Origin: Candidatus Latescibacterota bacterium
GTDB taxonomy: Bacteria > JAAXHH01
Reading direction: 5' to 3'
DNA length: 64,000 bases
Assembly: GCA_022823465.1 (NCBI GenBank)
Contig: JAJEHX010000053.1
Coordinates: forward strand, 124,001-188,000
Below the pieces are notes generated by a model, which saw only the letters and a list, made by a program, of their open reading frames with translations, was not told the origin of the DNA and ran no database searches. The position numbers were made by a program, and so were the translations under genes. Positions 45,848 to 55,155 of the stretch are shown in pieces (within the stretch, counting starts at the first letter, position 1; each line of letters begins with the position of its first letter).

Positions 45848-46653
45848 CCGGTCTACATTCCTCCGATTACGGATCCATGCTCATATTCGACTTCGACGGG
45901 GTCCTGCTGAACTCCGTGGTGGAGATGTCCATCACGGCCTACAATACGGTCACAGGCGGCCTGGCGACTTCGCCGGCCGATTTGCCCGGGAACGCGGCGG
46001 ACCTCTTCGTCACCAACCGGTACCACGTCCAGCCGGCCGGTGACGCGATCAACCTGATGGCCTGGTGCGTGGATAACGCCGGTCTGCCCGGCGACTATCG
46101 GCTGGAACCGGCGGCCTACCTGGCGATAAGAGACAGTTCGGACGTCCCGCTCAAGGAACGCACGGGCGATTTCTTCGCGGCCCGGAAGCGTTTCGTCGCC
46201 CGCGATCCCGTCGAGTGGGCGTCGCTCAACACCGTGTACCAGCCGGTCTGGGACGAACTGAAAAGGCAGGATGCTGAAGGGATCGTGATCCTGACCAACA
46301 AGAACCGCGAGGCCACCGTGACGCTATGCCATCACTTCGGCCTGCCCGTCCTGGAAGAAAACGTGTATTCGGGCGATCACGGAACGACCAAGATCGAGAA
46401 CCTGCTGGCGATCCAGGCGCGGTTCGGCCGGGAGCAATACGGATTCGTGGACGATTCCATCGGCAACCTGGAGGAACTCGACGTCCATTTCAATGCCGAA
46501 GCACGGTGCCTTGACCTCATGCTGGCCGCGTGGGGATATATCGGACCGAAAGACCACCTGACGGCGCAGCGCGCCGGCTACGCCATCCTCGAACAGGCGG
46601 ACCTCATCGCCCGCATCCAGTCGCTGAAGAGCGTCGAACTGGGTAGCTCATGA
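45844..46653 (+). CDS. HAD-superfamily phosphatase-like protein
   Basis: GTG 45844 overlaps the previous stop by 4 bases (GTGA). The 269-residue protein has MLIFDFDGVLLNSVVEM (motif I), an extended cap (about 30-140), IVILTNKNREATVTLCHHFG (motif II), and FVDDSIGNLEELDVHFNAEA (motif IV). It may be a sugar phosphatase. The next gene resembles the heptose kinase HldE, so a role like GmhB in that pathway is possible, but GmhB sequence features (zinc loop) are not seen. Confidence 0.85.
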   Translation: MTGLHSSDYGSMLIFDFDGVLLNSVVEMSITAYNTVTGGLATSPADLPGNAADLFVTNRYHVQPAGDAINLMAWCVDNAGLPGDYRLEPAAYLAIRDSSDVPLKERTGDFFAARKRFVARDPVEWASLNTVYQPVWDELKRQDAEGIVILTNKNREATVTLCHHFGLPVLEENVYSGDHGTTKIENLLAIQARFGREQYGFVDDSIGNLEELDVHFNAEARCLDLMLAAWGYIGPKDHLTAQRAGYAILEQADLIARIQSLKSVELGSS

Positions 46654-47672
46654 ATCGGAAACCGACGAACACCCACAGATTGGAACGCGAAGTCATCGGC
46701 CGTTTCCCGGAATTGCGCGCCCTGGTCGTCGGGGACGTCATGCTCGACGTCTACGAGTTCTGCCGGACCGGGGACAGCAAGCCCATCGATTCGGAGCAGG
46801 CGGGCAAGCGGGCCTACAAGGCGCAGGAAACGATTAAGGCGCTCGGCGGCGCGGGCAACGTGGCCGCCAACCTGGCGTCCCTGGACGTGCACACGACCCT
46901 CGTGGGCGTGACGGGCGACGACGAACATTACTTCAAGGTCCGGGAACTCGCCGACGGATTATCCATACGTCTCGGCCTGATCCGGGACGCGGACCGGCCC
47001 ACTACGACCAAGGCCCGGCTTTACCTGGACGACAATTACCTGTTGCGCCGCGATACCGAAAGCACCGACCTTGTGGACGACAGGATCTCCGCGGCACTGG
47101 TGAAGGAAGTCCTTCGCGCATTGCCCGAAACCGACGTGGTTATTCTGAGCGATTATGACAAAGGGGTCTTTGCCGCAGAAAGCGCCGGACAGATCATCCG
47201 CGAATGCCGCCTCCACGAAATCCCCGTCGTGGTGGATTTCAAGCCGGGCAACCGGGAGGCTTTCGCCGGCGCGGACATCATCGCGCCCAATGCCGCCGAA
47301 GCCGCCGAACTCATCGGCGGGTTCTCGCTGGACCGTCTAGAGTCCGACTGCCGGCGCCTGCACGACGCGCTGGGCTGCCGGAACACGGTCGTCACGCTCG
47401 GGGAACACGGGCTCTGCGGTTGCGGTACGGGCGGTTTCTTCCACGTGCCGGGCCATCGCGTCGAACCAGTGGACAGGGTCGGCTGCGGTGACACGGTGCG
47501 GGCGGGACTCGGCATCGGCGCGGCGCTGGGACTGTCCCTGCGGGAGGCGGGAGAACTGGCCAACGACGCGGCGACGGTCATCGTGCAGAAACCGGCCACG
47601 TCCGTCCTGTCGCGGCAGGAGCTTCACGATTTCGTGTCCAGCAAGGAGGAGCTATGGTCCGCCTCAGTCTGA
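46650..47672 (+). CDS. PfkB-family sugar kinase, HldE kinase-domain-like
   Basis: The 340-residue ribokinase-fold protein starts VVGDVMLDVYEFCRTGDSKP. It has KALGGAGNVAANLASLDVHT, the GGAGN motif typical of RfaE/HldE domain I, RRDTESTDLVDDRISAALVK, and the catalytic end VDRVGCGDTVRAGLGIGAAL with the DxxGxGD Asp. HldE kinase phosphorylates D-glycero-beta-D-manno-heptose 7-phosphate. The nucleotidylyltransferase domain is absent. The ATG overlaps the HAD stop by 4 bases. Confidence 0.88.
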   Translation: MNRKPTNTHRLEREVIGRFPELRALVVGDVMLDVYEFCRTGDSKPIDSEQAGKRAYKAQETIKALGGAGNVAANLASLDVHTTLVGVTGDDEHYFKVRELADGLSIRLGLIRDADRPTTTKARLYLDDNYLLRRDTESTDLVDDRISAALVKEVLRALPETDVVILSDYDKGVFAAESAGQIIRECRLHEIPVVVDFKPGNREAFAGADIIAPNAAEAAELIGGFSLDRLESDCRRLHDALGCRNTVVTLGEHGLCGCGTGGFFHVPGHRVEPVDRVGCGDTVRAGLGIGAALGLSLREAGELANDAATVIVQKPATSVLSRQELHDFVSSKEELWSASV

Positions 47673-48487
47673 TCATCGCAATTGCCACACTGGTTTCGAC
47701 CGCCTGCAAGTCCGGCCCAACCGTGGACGGCACGGACACTGAAACCTACGACGCATCCATCGCCGCGATCAAGGTGACGCTTACCGAGGAAGATCAGGAG
47801 AGATTCGACGAAGTGCTGAAGGCCTTCGAATACCTCTACAGCGACAACGTCATCAGTTCGCTGAATGCGTCCGAGGCCATCCAGAACCGTATCCGAAGCC
47901 GGCTGGACGGCATGGAGGCGCGGGACGTCTTCACGGACTGGACCGACAGGGTGGACAAGGCGATCACGGCCCTCGAGGAGAAGCAGGAGAACACGGACGC
48001 CGCCATGAAGAACCTGAGGAGCGTGCGGGTCAGGGGGGTCGAATACTACGTGCAGCGGGGCCGGTCGGTTGTGAAGCTGAACATCCACAACCGGACGGAA
48101 CACACCATCTCCAAGGTGTATTTCCGCGGCACCCTCTGGAGGAAGGAGCCTCGCAAGTGGCTTCTGGAGGATGATTTCAACTACAATATCAGGTATACGG
48201 AAGGCAGGGACCTGGGGCCGGGCGACCGGGCCGAGTGGAATTTCGCCCTGCTGTCGCCGGTCTGGAAGCGGGCCCCGGAAGACGTCGACAACCTGTCCCT
48301 GAGCGTGATCGTGACTAGGATCGACGGCGCGCCCGAGCAACCCATCTACGACGCGTACACGGATCGATTCACGACCAAGGACCGGAGACGGCTGCAGCGG
48401 CTGGTTTCCCTCAAGGAATCCATCGGGACATTCGAGCCCGAGCCTGAGCCTGAAACCGCACCTGAGGAGACGTCCAGCCGGAACTGA
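47654..48487 (+). CDS. DUF6694-like lipoprotein
   Basis: ATG follows GGAGGAGCT and overlaps the kinase end by 19 bases. The signal SLIIAIATLVSTAC gives a lipobox Cys at residue 18. The beginning of the mature part (DGTDTETYDASIAAIKVTLT, EEDQERFDEVLKAFEYLY) resembles small DUF6694 lipoproteins. A longer beta-rich domain follows (VKLNIHNRTEHTISKVYFRG), then a Pro/Glu tail. I have not verified the family call. It probably acts in the periplasm. Confidence 0.7.
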   Translation: MVRLSLIIAIATLVSTACKSGPTVDGTDTETYDASIAAIKVTLTEEDQERFDEVLKAFEYLYSDNVISSLNASEAIQNRIRSRLDGMEARDVFTDWTDRVDKAITALEEKQENTDAAMKNLRSVRVRGVEYYVQRGRSVVKLNIHNRTEHTISKVYFRGTLWRKEPRKWLLEDDFNYNIRYTEGRDLGPGDRAEWNFALLSPVWKRAPEDVDNLSLSVIVTRIDGAPEQPIYDAYTDRFTTKDRRRLQRLVSLKESIGTFEPEPEPETAPEETSSRN

Positions 48488-48558
48488 CGCACCGGTCCGT
48501 CACCGGCAGGCTCTACCCCGTACTGTCGGCTTCCTTCCCGTCTGGCTGAACTCCGCTG

Positions 48559-49425
48559 TCATCCCTTCCCGCTACTCCCCGCGTCCGGTTCGATATACTT
48601 GTCCACCGTATCGGCGAAGATCAGGAACTGCGGATTGTTTCTGTGGGTCTGCCGAAGGGCCTGCACCGTCGTGCCTTCCCTACCCCCTTCATGAATCCCC
48701 CGGAAGTACGCCTCCATCAGGGCCGGTTCCAGGGGCTGTCGCGCGTCGTGGAAGCTGTCGGCGAAAAAGCCGAAGATCATGCCCACGATTCCGATGCCCA
48801 CCATCATCATCAGGACGCTGGCCCCCTGTCCAAGGGGGGTGACCGGGTACTTGTCGCCGTAACCAACGGTCGTGGAGGTCACCACGGCCCACCAGATGCT
48901 GTCGCCGTATACGTTGAACACGTCCGGCTGGGCGCGGCGTTCCACCTCGTAGATCACCGTCGAACTGATCATCAGGTACATGATGGTGATGAGGAAGATG
49001 GGTATAATACGGATTCGATTGGTGTACATGGACCGGGCGAACTCCGCCAGCTTGGGGCTGTACCGGAACATCTTGAGCAGCCGAAGCGTCCGGGCGCCCC
49101 GGACCAGGCCGAGCTGTTCCTGGGAAAGACCGGGGTAGAACCCGATCCAGAAGGGCAGGATGCTGATCAGGTCGATCAGGCCCAGGGAACTGACCAGGTA
49201 CTTGCCCTTCCGCGGCGCCAGGCGGATGCGCAGCGCGTACTCCAGGGTAAAGAACCCGGCGATGACGCGCTCGATCCAGATGAACCCCGTCCACGCGCCG
49301 GCGTCCAGGCTGCTGCGCGTCTGGGTGTACTGCAGCTCGATGAAGTAGAGGATCATGTTGACGGCCAGTACGTAGGGACCGAAGCGGTGTATGGCCGCAA
49401 GGAGGGAGGAAAGGATTCCCGGCAT
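48559..49425 (-). CDS. Voltage-gated-type K+ channel subunit
   Basis: ATG 49425 follows AGGAGG and gives 288 residues, better than 49470. Six membrane segments are predicted. S4 has regularly spaced basic residues (RGARTLRLLKMFRYSPKL; R109, R112, R115, K118, R121). The pore carries the K+ selectivity filter TTVGYGD (T185-D191) followed by S6 GASVLMMMVGIGIVGMIFGF. It is a Kv-type channel without a cytoplasmic RCK domain. It lies downstream of a PspA gene on the same strand, beyond a probable terminator, and such channels co-occur with PspA/DUF2491 operons. Confidence 0.92.
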   Translation of the reverse strand: MPGILSSLLAAIHRFGPYVLAVNMILYFIELQYTQTRSSLDAGAWTGFIWIERVIAGFFTLEYALRIRLAPRKGKYLVSSLGLIDLISILPFWIGFYPGLSQEQLGLVRGARTLRLLKMFRYSPKLAEFARSMYTNRIRIIPIFLITIMYLMISSTVIYEVERRAQPDVFNVYGDSIWWAVVTSTTVGYGDKYPVTPLGQGASVLMMMVGIGIVGMIFGFFADSFHDARQPLEPALMEAYFRGIHEGGREGTTVQALRQTHRNNPQFLIFADTVDKYIEPDAGSSGKG

Positions 49426-49469
49426 GGTGTGCCTCCTTGGTGAATGCGTTGGGCTTATCCTATATGACA

Positions 49470-49505
49470 AAGGCCCACCGTCCGCCTGCGCGTCGGGTGG
49501 GCCTT
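49470..49505 (-). terminator. Rho-independent terminator after pspA-like gene
   Basis: AAGGCCCACC (49470-49479) and GGTGGGCCTT (49496-49505) form a 10-bp stem around a GC-rich loop, followed by TTTGTC in the minus direction. It lies after the pspA-like stop and would separate it from the channel gene, or attenuate readthrough into it. Confidence 0.75.
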
Positions 49506-49529
49506 GAATGACAAAGACCGGCGAGTGAT

Positions 49530-50300
49530 TCAGGATTTGCGGGCGCGAAGAGCCGCCAGCCGGTCACGGGAAGAGGACGCGGGTAGCGCGGGCTTCTCGG
49601 CCGCTTCCAGGGCGGCGGCGATGTTGGGATCGTCGGTGATTTCGGTCTGCCCGAAGGCGCCGATCTTGAGTTCCGCCGCGCGGGAGGTCGTCTCCGCCTT
49701 CTCCGTCTCCTTTTCCATGGCGTTGAGGGCCGTGTCCAGCCCGCCCAGGGAACTGCTCAGACCCGCGGCCTGCCTTACGCCTTCGGCTCGTTCGAGGGCC
49801 CGTTCCTTCTTCATCCGGGCCTGCTCCATCTTGCGCTGGGCCTGCTTGAGCTGGGTCTGGGCCTGCTTCAGCTTTTCAGCGGCCGTGTCATAGGCCTGGC
49901 GTAGCTCGGCGGCGAAGGCTTCCGCCTCCTGGTCCTCCTGGCGCTCCCGTTCGATCTCGGGGTTCAGCCGCTCCAGTTCCGAGACGAGTTTTTCGAGGCT
50001 TTCCTCAAGCGCGGGACGCTGGCCTTCTTCCGCCCCGTCGAGCTGGCCTTCGAGCCGCTCGGCGGCGGCCAGGTACCGGTCGTACTGCGACAAAAGCGCC
50101 TGGGTCTCCTCATGGTCCTTCTTCACGTCCATCTCGGCCTTGCCCACGCGTTTCCCCAGCTTGTCGAGCTCCTCCTCCATGATGGAAATCTGCGCCTCGG
50201 ACGCGGTCTCCGGATCGAAGGCCACCACCGCCTGGGTGAAGGATTCCAGGGCGTTGCCGGCCTGTTTCTTGCCGACGCGGGAAAGAAATTTCCAGATCAT
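49530..50300 (-). CDS. PspA/IM30-family envelope stress protein
   Basis: The 256-residue protein is nearly all helical with a long coiled coil (about 40-190; many A/E/Q/K heptads) and starts MIWKFLSRVGKKQAGNALES, with an amphipathic first helix as in PspA/YjfJ. It would bind damaged inner membrane and may repress or sense envelope stress. It lies 18 bases after the DUF2491 gene in the same operon. A Ser/Arg tail (PASSSRDRLAALRARKS) is present. Confidence 0.9.
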   Translation of the reverse strand: MIWKFLSRVGKKQAGNALESFTQAVVAFDPETASEAQISIMEEELDKLGKRVGKAEMDVKKDHEETQALLSQYDRYLAAAERLEGQLDGAEEGQRPALEESLEKLVSELERLNPEIERERQEDQEAEAFAAELRQAYDTAAEKLKQAQTQLKQAQRKMEQARMKKERALERAEGVRQAAGLSSSLGGLDTALNAMEKETEKAETTSRAAELKIGAFGQTEITDDPNIAAALEAAEKPALPASSSRDRLAALRARKS

Positions 50301-50318
50301 GTCACTGTCCTTTCTCGT

Positions 50319-51020
50319 TTATATAACCGTTACTTCCTCGAGCATCAGGTCCACGCCCAGGTACAGTTCTATAACGCCCTCGCCCGCGCTGATCAACAGG
50401 AATTCGTCCACCCGTTCGGGATCCTCCGGGTTGTAGGGGTCGCCGCTCGCCACCCGGAAATAGGACATGGCTTGCTGGGTTTCCTCGAAGATCTGTTCGC
50501 CGTGCGGGTCCCGGATGATCCGCTCGCTGACCTGCACCGGCGGGGTCTGCCCGTCGCCGTCCATCCATTCGCGCTGGTAGGAGCGCTCTTCCTCGTCTCC
50601 GTGGAGCACTTGCGCGGAGCCTATGATACCGTCCTCGTCGTTCAGCCAGAGCTCCCAGATCTCCTCCGAATGGGGATACACGTCCCGGTCGAGCACGTAC
50701 AGGCGGCATTCCACGGGCTCCCCGTGCTCCGCCACCACCTGGAGGAAAGCCGAGGTGCCCTGGAGATAGCACCGGTAGGCCATGGCCCCTTCGCCGAGGT
50801 CGATCTTCCCGATTGCCTCGATGGCCAGGGGAAAGGATGGAAAATTGAAATGGACCAGGCCGATAAAGGTGGACAGCGCGGCGCCGTCGAGGTCGATCAG
50901 CCGATCGATGGCGACGCCCAGGGGAAGATCCTGGTCCACCCGCACAGGTTTCTTCCGGAAGAACCCCGCCGCCTCTTTCGCCTGCTTCTTTGCTACGGAA
51001 CGAATGATGTGAAAGCTCAT
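50319..51020 (-). CDS. DUF2491 (YjfK-like) protein
   Basis: ATG 51020 (GCAGGA upstream) gives 233 residues; the longer frame is inside the neighbour's 3' end. DUF2491 likeness includes LPLGVAIDRLIDLDGAALST, FIGLVHFNFPSFPLAIEAIG, and the C-terminal GEGVIELYLGVDLMLEEVTV. The function is unknown, but the family is known in operons with PspA (yjfJ) and membrane proteins. It lies between the TAXI-like gene (11 bases upstream) and pspA, so it is cotranscribed. Confidence 0.85.
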   Translation of the reverse strand: MSFHIIRSVAKKQAKEAAGFFRKKPVRVDQDLPLGVAIDRLIDLDGAALSTFIGLVHFNFPSFPLAIEAIGKIDLGEGAMAYRCYLQGTSAFLQVVAEHGEPVECRLYVLDRDVYPHSEEIWELWLNDEDGIIGSAQVLHGDEEERSYQREWMDGDGQTPPVQVSERIIRDPHGEQIFEETQQAMSYFRVASGDPYNPEDPERVDEFLLISAGEGVIELYLGVDLMLEEVTVI

Positions 51021-51031
51021 CGGGTCCTGCG

Positions 51032-52852
51032 CTACTCCTCGCCCACGATGGGCTTGATATCGTCCATGGACCGCCACAGGGCGTCTTCGAAGAGGGTCAT
51101 CGGCTTGCTGCCGTAGGTATCCACCCATCGTTTGGACAGGATCAGGACGGCGTCCACCGTCAGCGTCTCCACGCTGCTGTCGAGATAGCCGAAGAGCCAG
51201 CCTTCCTGCAGCTCGGGATAGGTCTCGTGGGGGATGGTCGCCACCTCGTAGATCGTGTTGCCGAACTGGTCCACGGCCGTGCTGAAATAGTGCTCGTCCA
51301 CGGCGACCATGCTCAACTGGCTTCCGTATTGGCTGTCGGCTTCCTTGAGCAGTTCCGAGTTGAGACCGGCGACGAACAGCATGACCGATCCGGCGTTGCC
51401 CGCCACCTGGCGCAGGGCCTCGTCGTAGCTGGCGAACCGCGTGTTGAATTCCCCGTACCTGGGATCCTGGAGGACGAAACCCTCCCAGGCCCTGTGCGTG
51501 CCGGAGCCGCGGGGTCCGACGTACACGATATGGGTGTTCGGCTCCAGGTCGGAGATGCTCGCGATGCCGCCGTCTTCGTTGACGATCAGCTGCACGTACT
51601 CCGTGTACAGGGTGGATTGCAGGCCGACCAGTTGATCCTCCGCGCCGGGGTTCTTGCGCAGGTAGGAATTCAGGATGTCGCTTTGCACGAGGATCGCGTC
51701 GACCTGGTTCTGGACCAGGTTGTTGAGGTTCTCCTCCGAACCGGCCGTCGTCTCGAGCATCACGTCGAAATCCGGCAGGTGGGACTGGAGGATCTGGCCG
51801 AAGCGGTGGTAGTTGCCGTTTTCCACGCCCGTGTTGACCGTGATACGGGGTTGATTCGGATCGGCGGTGGCCACGACTTCGGCGGCCAGGGCGATCGCAG
51901 GGGTCACGCCCGGCGGCAGATAATTGGGATCCCGCGGCGTGCCTTCCAGCGTGGCGACCTGCTTGTCAAGTTCATCCAGCTTTGCGCGCAGCTCCGCGTT
52001 GTCCTCGGCCAGGCGCTCGGCCTCGCCTCGCCACTCCTTGTAACCCGGATCATTGGCGTGGTGATGGGCCACGGCGTAATGACGGCGGCTGCTCATCATG
52101 TCCAGCATGGACCACATGAACAGGGCGTCCCACATGCCGAAACTGGGATAGGACATGAAGGCGTATCCGGGGGCGCCCCAGCCCATGCCCCCGTAGTACC
52201 GGTCCCGCCCGGCGTAGTAATTGTCGTAGGATGTACGGTTCTGCGAGCCCCGGTTATAGAGGGCGTTGTCACGGTAGCTGCTCGTGTTGGCCGCCGAATT
52301 GGACGACCGGGCGAAACCGGCCTGGCGCGACTGGTGCGTGGCCAGAGAGCTGCGGGCCGTTTCGCTCTGGACCCGCCTGCCCATGGTAGACGACCGGGCC
52401 GTGGCCCGGCCGGTGGAGGCGCCTGAGACCGCGCCGCCTGCCCGGGTCGATCGGGCCGCGGTGGCCGAAGGCTGCCGGGTCGACGTGCTGCGCGCCGCCG
52501 TGGCGGATTGCCCGGTTGAACGTGCGGGGGTCTGCCGTGTAGCGGTGGTTGAACTTCTCCGGGAGAACGGGCTGCGACGGCCGAAGGAACTGCGGCGGTT
52601 CCAAAGGGACCGCGAACTCCGGAATCCACCAAAACCGCGGCGGGCGTAGGCCTCCTCCGGACCGAACAGGTCGGTGACCTGCCGGATCGCCCGGTCCGCG
52701 TTATCTGCGCTTTCTGTGAGTGGCAGGGCATGGTCTGCCGAGCGCAGGCGGTCGGTCGTATCGGAACGCTTGCCGCCCGGGCTTATCTGTAAAAACCCGC
52801 CCGTCAGCACGAGCAGGCCGGTCATCATGACCAGTTTTACGTGTCGAGACAT
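51032..52852 (-). CDS. TAXI-family TRAP binding protein with Arg/Ser-rich N-terminal half
   Basis: The 606-residue protein starts with a hydrophobic signal (LVMMTGLLVLTGGFLQISPG). It has a low-complexity Arg/Ser/Thr/Ala-rich part (about 70-220; FGGFRSSRSLWNRRSSFGRR) and a Tyr/Met-rich stretch (YYAGRDRYYGGMGWGAPGYA). It ends with a TAXI-type solute-binding domain (about 310-600; ITVNTGVENGNYHRFGQILQ, YVQLIVNEDGGIASISDLEP, GPRGSGTHRAWEG). TAXI proteins bind glutamate-like or unknown ligands for TRAP transporters; no TRAP permease is here. It is probably a surface or periplasmic sensor in the PspA operon. Confidence 0.85.
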   Translation of the reverse strand: MSRHVKLVMMTGLLVLTGGFLQISPGGKRSDTTDRLRSADHALPLTESADNADRAIRQVTDLFGPEEAYARRGFGGFRSSRSLWNRRSSFGRRSPFSRRSSTTATRQTPARSTGQSATAARSTSTRQPSATAARSTRAGGAVSGASTGRATARSSTMGRRVQSETARSSLATHQSRQAGFARSSNSAANTSSYRDNALYNRGSQNRTSYDNYYAGRDRYYGGMGWGAPGYAFMSYPSFGMWDALFMWSMLDMMSSRRHYAVAHHHANDPGYKEWRGEAERLAEDNAELRAKLDELDKQVATLEGTPRDPNYLPPGVTPAIALAAEVVATADPNQPRITVNTGVENGNYHRFGQILQSHLPDFDVMLETTAGSEENLNNLVQNQVDAILVQSDILNSYLRKNPGAEDQLVGLQSTLYTEYVQLIVNEDGGIASISDLEPNTHIVYVGPRGSGTHRAWEGFVLQDPRYGEFNTRFASYDEALRQVAGNAGSVMLFVAGLNSELLKEADSQYGSQLSMVAVDEHYFSTAVDQFGNTIYEVATIPHETYPELQEGWLFGYLDSSVETLTVDAVLILSKRWVDTYGSKPMTLFEDALWRSMDDIKPIVGEE

Positions 52853-53233
52853 GAGGTACTTCCCCTTCGTAGGCGATATGAGTATTCGGATTCTGGCTTC
52901 TTAAAGATATAGACTTTGCACCTCGCAGGCAAGTTGCAAACCTGTACGGAACCGGCGATCCGGGCGATTCACGAAGCCGTACGGCCCATTTGCAACCTGA
53001 GTGCGATCCGCTGCGGTCGCGTTGCAGCCCGTCGCGGTCGAGGCACATCCTGTTGTGTTCGCGTTGCAGCCCGGTCCTCGGGAAGGAAGATCCCATTGAC
53101 CCCGCGACACATCGATCATACCATATCGGATCGTATTTCTAGCCAGACGGGGTATCCAAGCCAGACGGGGTATCCGAGATAAGGAATCTTTCATCGATAC
53201 TTTAATAGCAATCGATAAAATGGAAGCGAGCCT
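52853..53233. other. Intergenic region with a 17-bp tandem repeat
   Basis: About 380 bp between divergent genes. AGCCAGACGGGGTATCC occurs at 53141-53157 and 53159-53175. Other repeated GTTGCAGCCCG-type units are seen at 53020-53080. No gene is convincing. It should hold promoters of the TAXI operon (minus) and the dehydratase gene (plus). Confidence 0.6.
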
Positions 53234-54436
53234 ATGCGCATCACCGAAGTCCGCGTACGGCAGGTTGCCGTCCCGCGCATCTACGACACCTACTGCGCGG
53301 ACCCCAAGCACCTGAAGGCCACCATCAACCACGGCCGGTCCACCTACCAGATCATCGAATTGAAGACCCATGACGGGCTGACCGGTATCGGCGAGGTATC
53401 TGATATCGCGCCACGGATGGACGCATCCTCGCCTGCAGCTCTGCAGGAAATATTATGCGGCGTGCTGATCGACGGCGACCTGCGCGCGTGGCGAACCCTC
53501 TATGACGGAGTCGATGAGGCGCTTCCCAAAGGCTGGTATCCCGAGCTCAGGCAATTGATACTCTTTGGAGTCGAAAGCGCGTTGCTCGATCTGATCGCCA
53601 GGGCGCACGGACTTCCGCTCTATGAACTCCTGGGCGGTCGTTGCCGGCAGGCCGCATCCGTTTCCTGGGTGGCCTATCTGCGCGGCGACGCTACCCTAGA
53701 GGACGAACTCCAGGCCCTTGAGTGGGAGGTAGCCTACCAGGTGGGATCGGGCATGAAGGCCTTCAAGCTTAAGGTGGGCGAGGACCACGAACGCGACCTT
53801 GCAAGGGTGAGACTCGCGCGAAGGATCGCGGGGCCCGGAACCTACATCAAGGTGGATGCCAGCGGTTACTGGGAGGAGGACGAGGCCCTGTCCAGGCTGC
53901 GCGACATGGCGCGGATCGGCGCCGACGCATGCGAGACGCCGATCCGCGCCTTGTCGCGGCCCATGTCGCGGGACGATCCCGCCCGGATCGAAGGAGACGC
54001 CGACGGGATCGCCGAGGCCCTGGCAAAGGTGCGGGACCGGTCCCCCATTCCGATCATCGAGCATGTCGCCGATCTGGGGGACGTCTTCCTGACGGCGCTG
54101 ATTCGCCACCGCGCCGTGGACATCGTCAACGTCGTGCCCTGCCAGGCCGGCGGACTTCGCCGCGCCAAACGCCTGATCCACGCCGCGGAGACCGCGGGCA
54201 TACCGGCCCTACTGGGCAGCACGATCGAACTGGGGCCTGGGACAGCGGCGTCGGTGCATCTCGCCGTGGCTTCGGCGAGCGTCAGCGTGCCCTCGGACCT
54301 GGTGGGTCCCGGGCTGCTCGAAGGTGACGTGTGTACCACACCCTTCTCCCTCGAAGGAGGTGAACTCTCCCCCTTCGAAGGTCCCGGGCTGGGTATCGAA
54401 CTGGATGAAGAGAAAATGTCCCGCTGGGTGGGTTAG
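53234..54436 (+). CDS. Mandelate racemase/muconate-lactonizing-type enolase superfamily protein
   Basis: The 400-residue protein has an N-terminal capping domain (MRITEVRVRQVAVPRIYDTY) and a TIM barrel. The KxK motif is in GMKAFKLKVGEDHERDLARV, metal ligands D in IKVDASGYWEED, E in DACETPIR, and the third in PIIEHVADLG. The late barrel HLAVASASVSVPSDLVGPG completes the fold. It is likely a sugar-acid dehydratase or racemase of the MR subgroup. The substrate is unknown. It stands alone, next to a long repeat-bearing intergenic region. Confidence 0.87.
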   Translation: MRITEVRVRQVAVPRIYDTYCADPKHLKATINHGRSTYQIIELKTHDGLTGIGEVSDIAPRMDASSPAALQEILCGVLIDGDLRAWRTLYDGVDEALPKGWYPELRQLILFGVESALLDLIARAHGLPLYELLGGRCRQAASVSWVAYLRGDATLEDELQALEWEVAYQVGSGMKAFKLKVGEDHERDLARVRLARRIAGPGTYIKVDASGYWEEDEALSRLRDMARIGADACETPIRALSRPMSRDDPARIEGDADGIAEALAKVRDRSPIPIIEHVADLGDVFLTALIRHRAVDIVNVVPCQAGGLRRAKRLIHAAETAGIPALLGSTIELGPGTAASVHLAVASASVSVPSDLVGPGLLEGDVCTTPFSLEGGELSPFEGPGLGIELDEEKMSRWVG

Positions 54437-54548
54437 GAGATCTGAGCAGATTCGCCGGGACCCACGAACCCTGCGACGTACGCAAAGATCACTAAAGATC
54501 GTTAAAGACCGTTTTATGTCGCCGGTTACTCAGAGTGGCACGCCTGTG

Positions 54549-55004
54549 TCAGCGCCTGAGTCTGCCGGATCTGCCTCGCCCCATTTCCGATGATTCCGCT
54601 ACCAGTTTCTCATAGGTCTTCATCGCATCGGATGAAAGCATGCCCTTCAGGCTTTCATTGAATCTCTTCTCGCTCTCCTCCAGTTGTTCACTCAGCCAGC
54701 TCCAGTCCCCGGACTTTGTTGCCTGTTCCACCAGCGCTTCCTTCTGGGTAGAGGCTTCCTTTACCACGGCACGTAGTTGCAATACCTGTTCGTCGGTCGT
54801 ATCCATCCGTACGCTCAGCACGTGCCAGATCCGGGCTACGGGAAAGGTGCTCATCGCCCGCATTTGTTCCATCATGGCGCTGTTCTGGCCAAGTTGGCCC
54901 CGGCCGCCCATTCGGCCGGATCCTCGCCGCTGGGCATCCGCGTCGACGGCGATAAAGGCGGTCATGATCAAGCCGAGTAGGATCAGGTTAAGACGGTATT
55001 TCAT
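54549..55004 (-). CDS. Spy/CpxP-like periplasmic protein, 151 aa
   Basis: ATG 55004 follows AAAGGAG. A signal peptide (LILLGLIMTAFIAVDADA) precedes a Gly/Arg-rich linker (about 26-45) and a helical domain with SVRMDTTDEQVLQLRAVVKE and LKGMLSSDAMKTYEKLVAES. This resembles the LTXXQ helical dimers of Spy/CpxP/CnrX-type periplasmic chaperones or metal sensors. It is part of a run of such genes downstream of the ECF sigma operon. Confidence 0.7.
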   Translation of the reverse strand: MKYRLNLILLGLIMTAFIAVDADAQRRGSGRMGGRGQLGQNSAMMEQMRAMSTFPVARIWHVLSVRMDTTDEQVLQLRAVVKEASTQKEALVEQATKSGDWSWLSEQLEESEKRFNESLKGMLSSDAMKTYEKLVAESSEMGRGRSGRLRR

Positions 55005-55155
55005 TATAAGACTCCTTTTCTGGTTTCGGTCCTGATGACCGAGGGGTAACAAAACACTTCAAAAATATGCCGCGGTCGGATTCAGGTTCCTTCCGCGGCA
55101 TGTTCTCGTCTCTTAAAACAAGCGGTGAACTTTCAATTTCACGGTCGAAAGCAAC

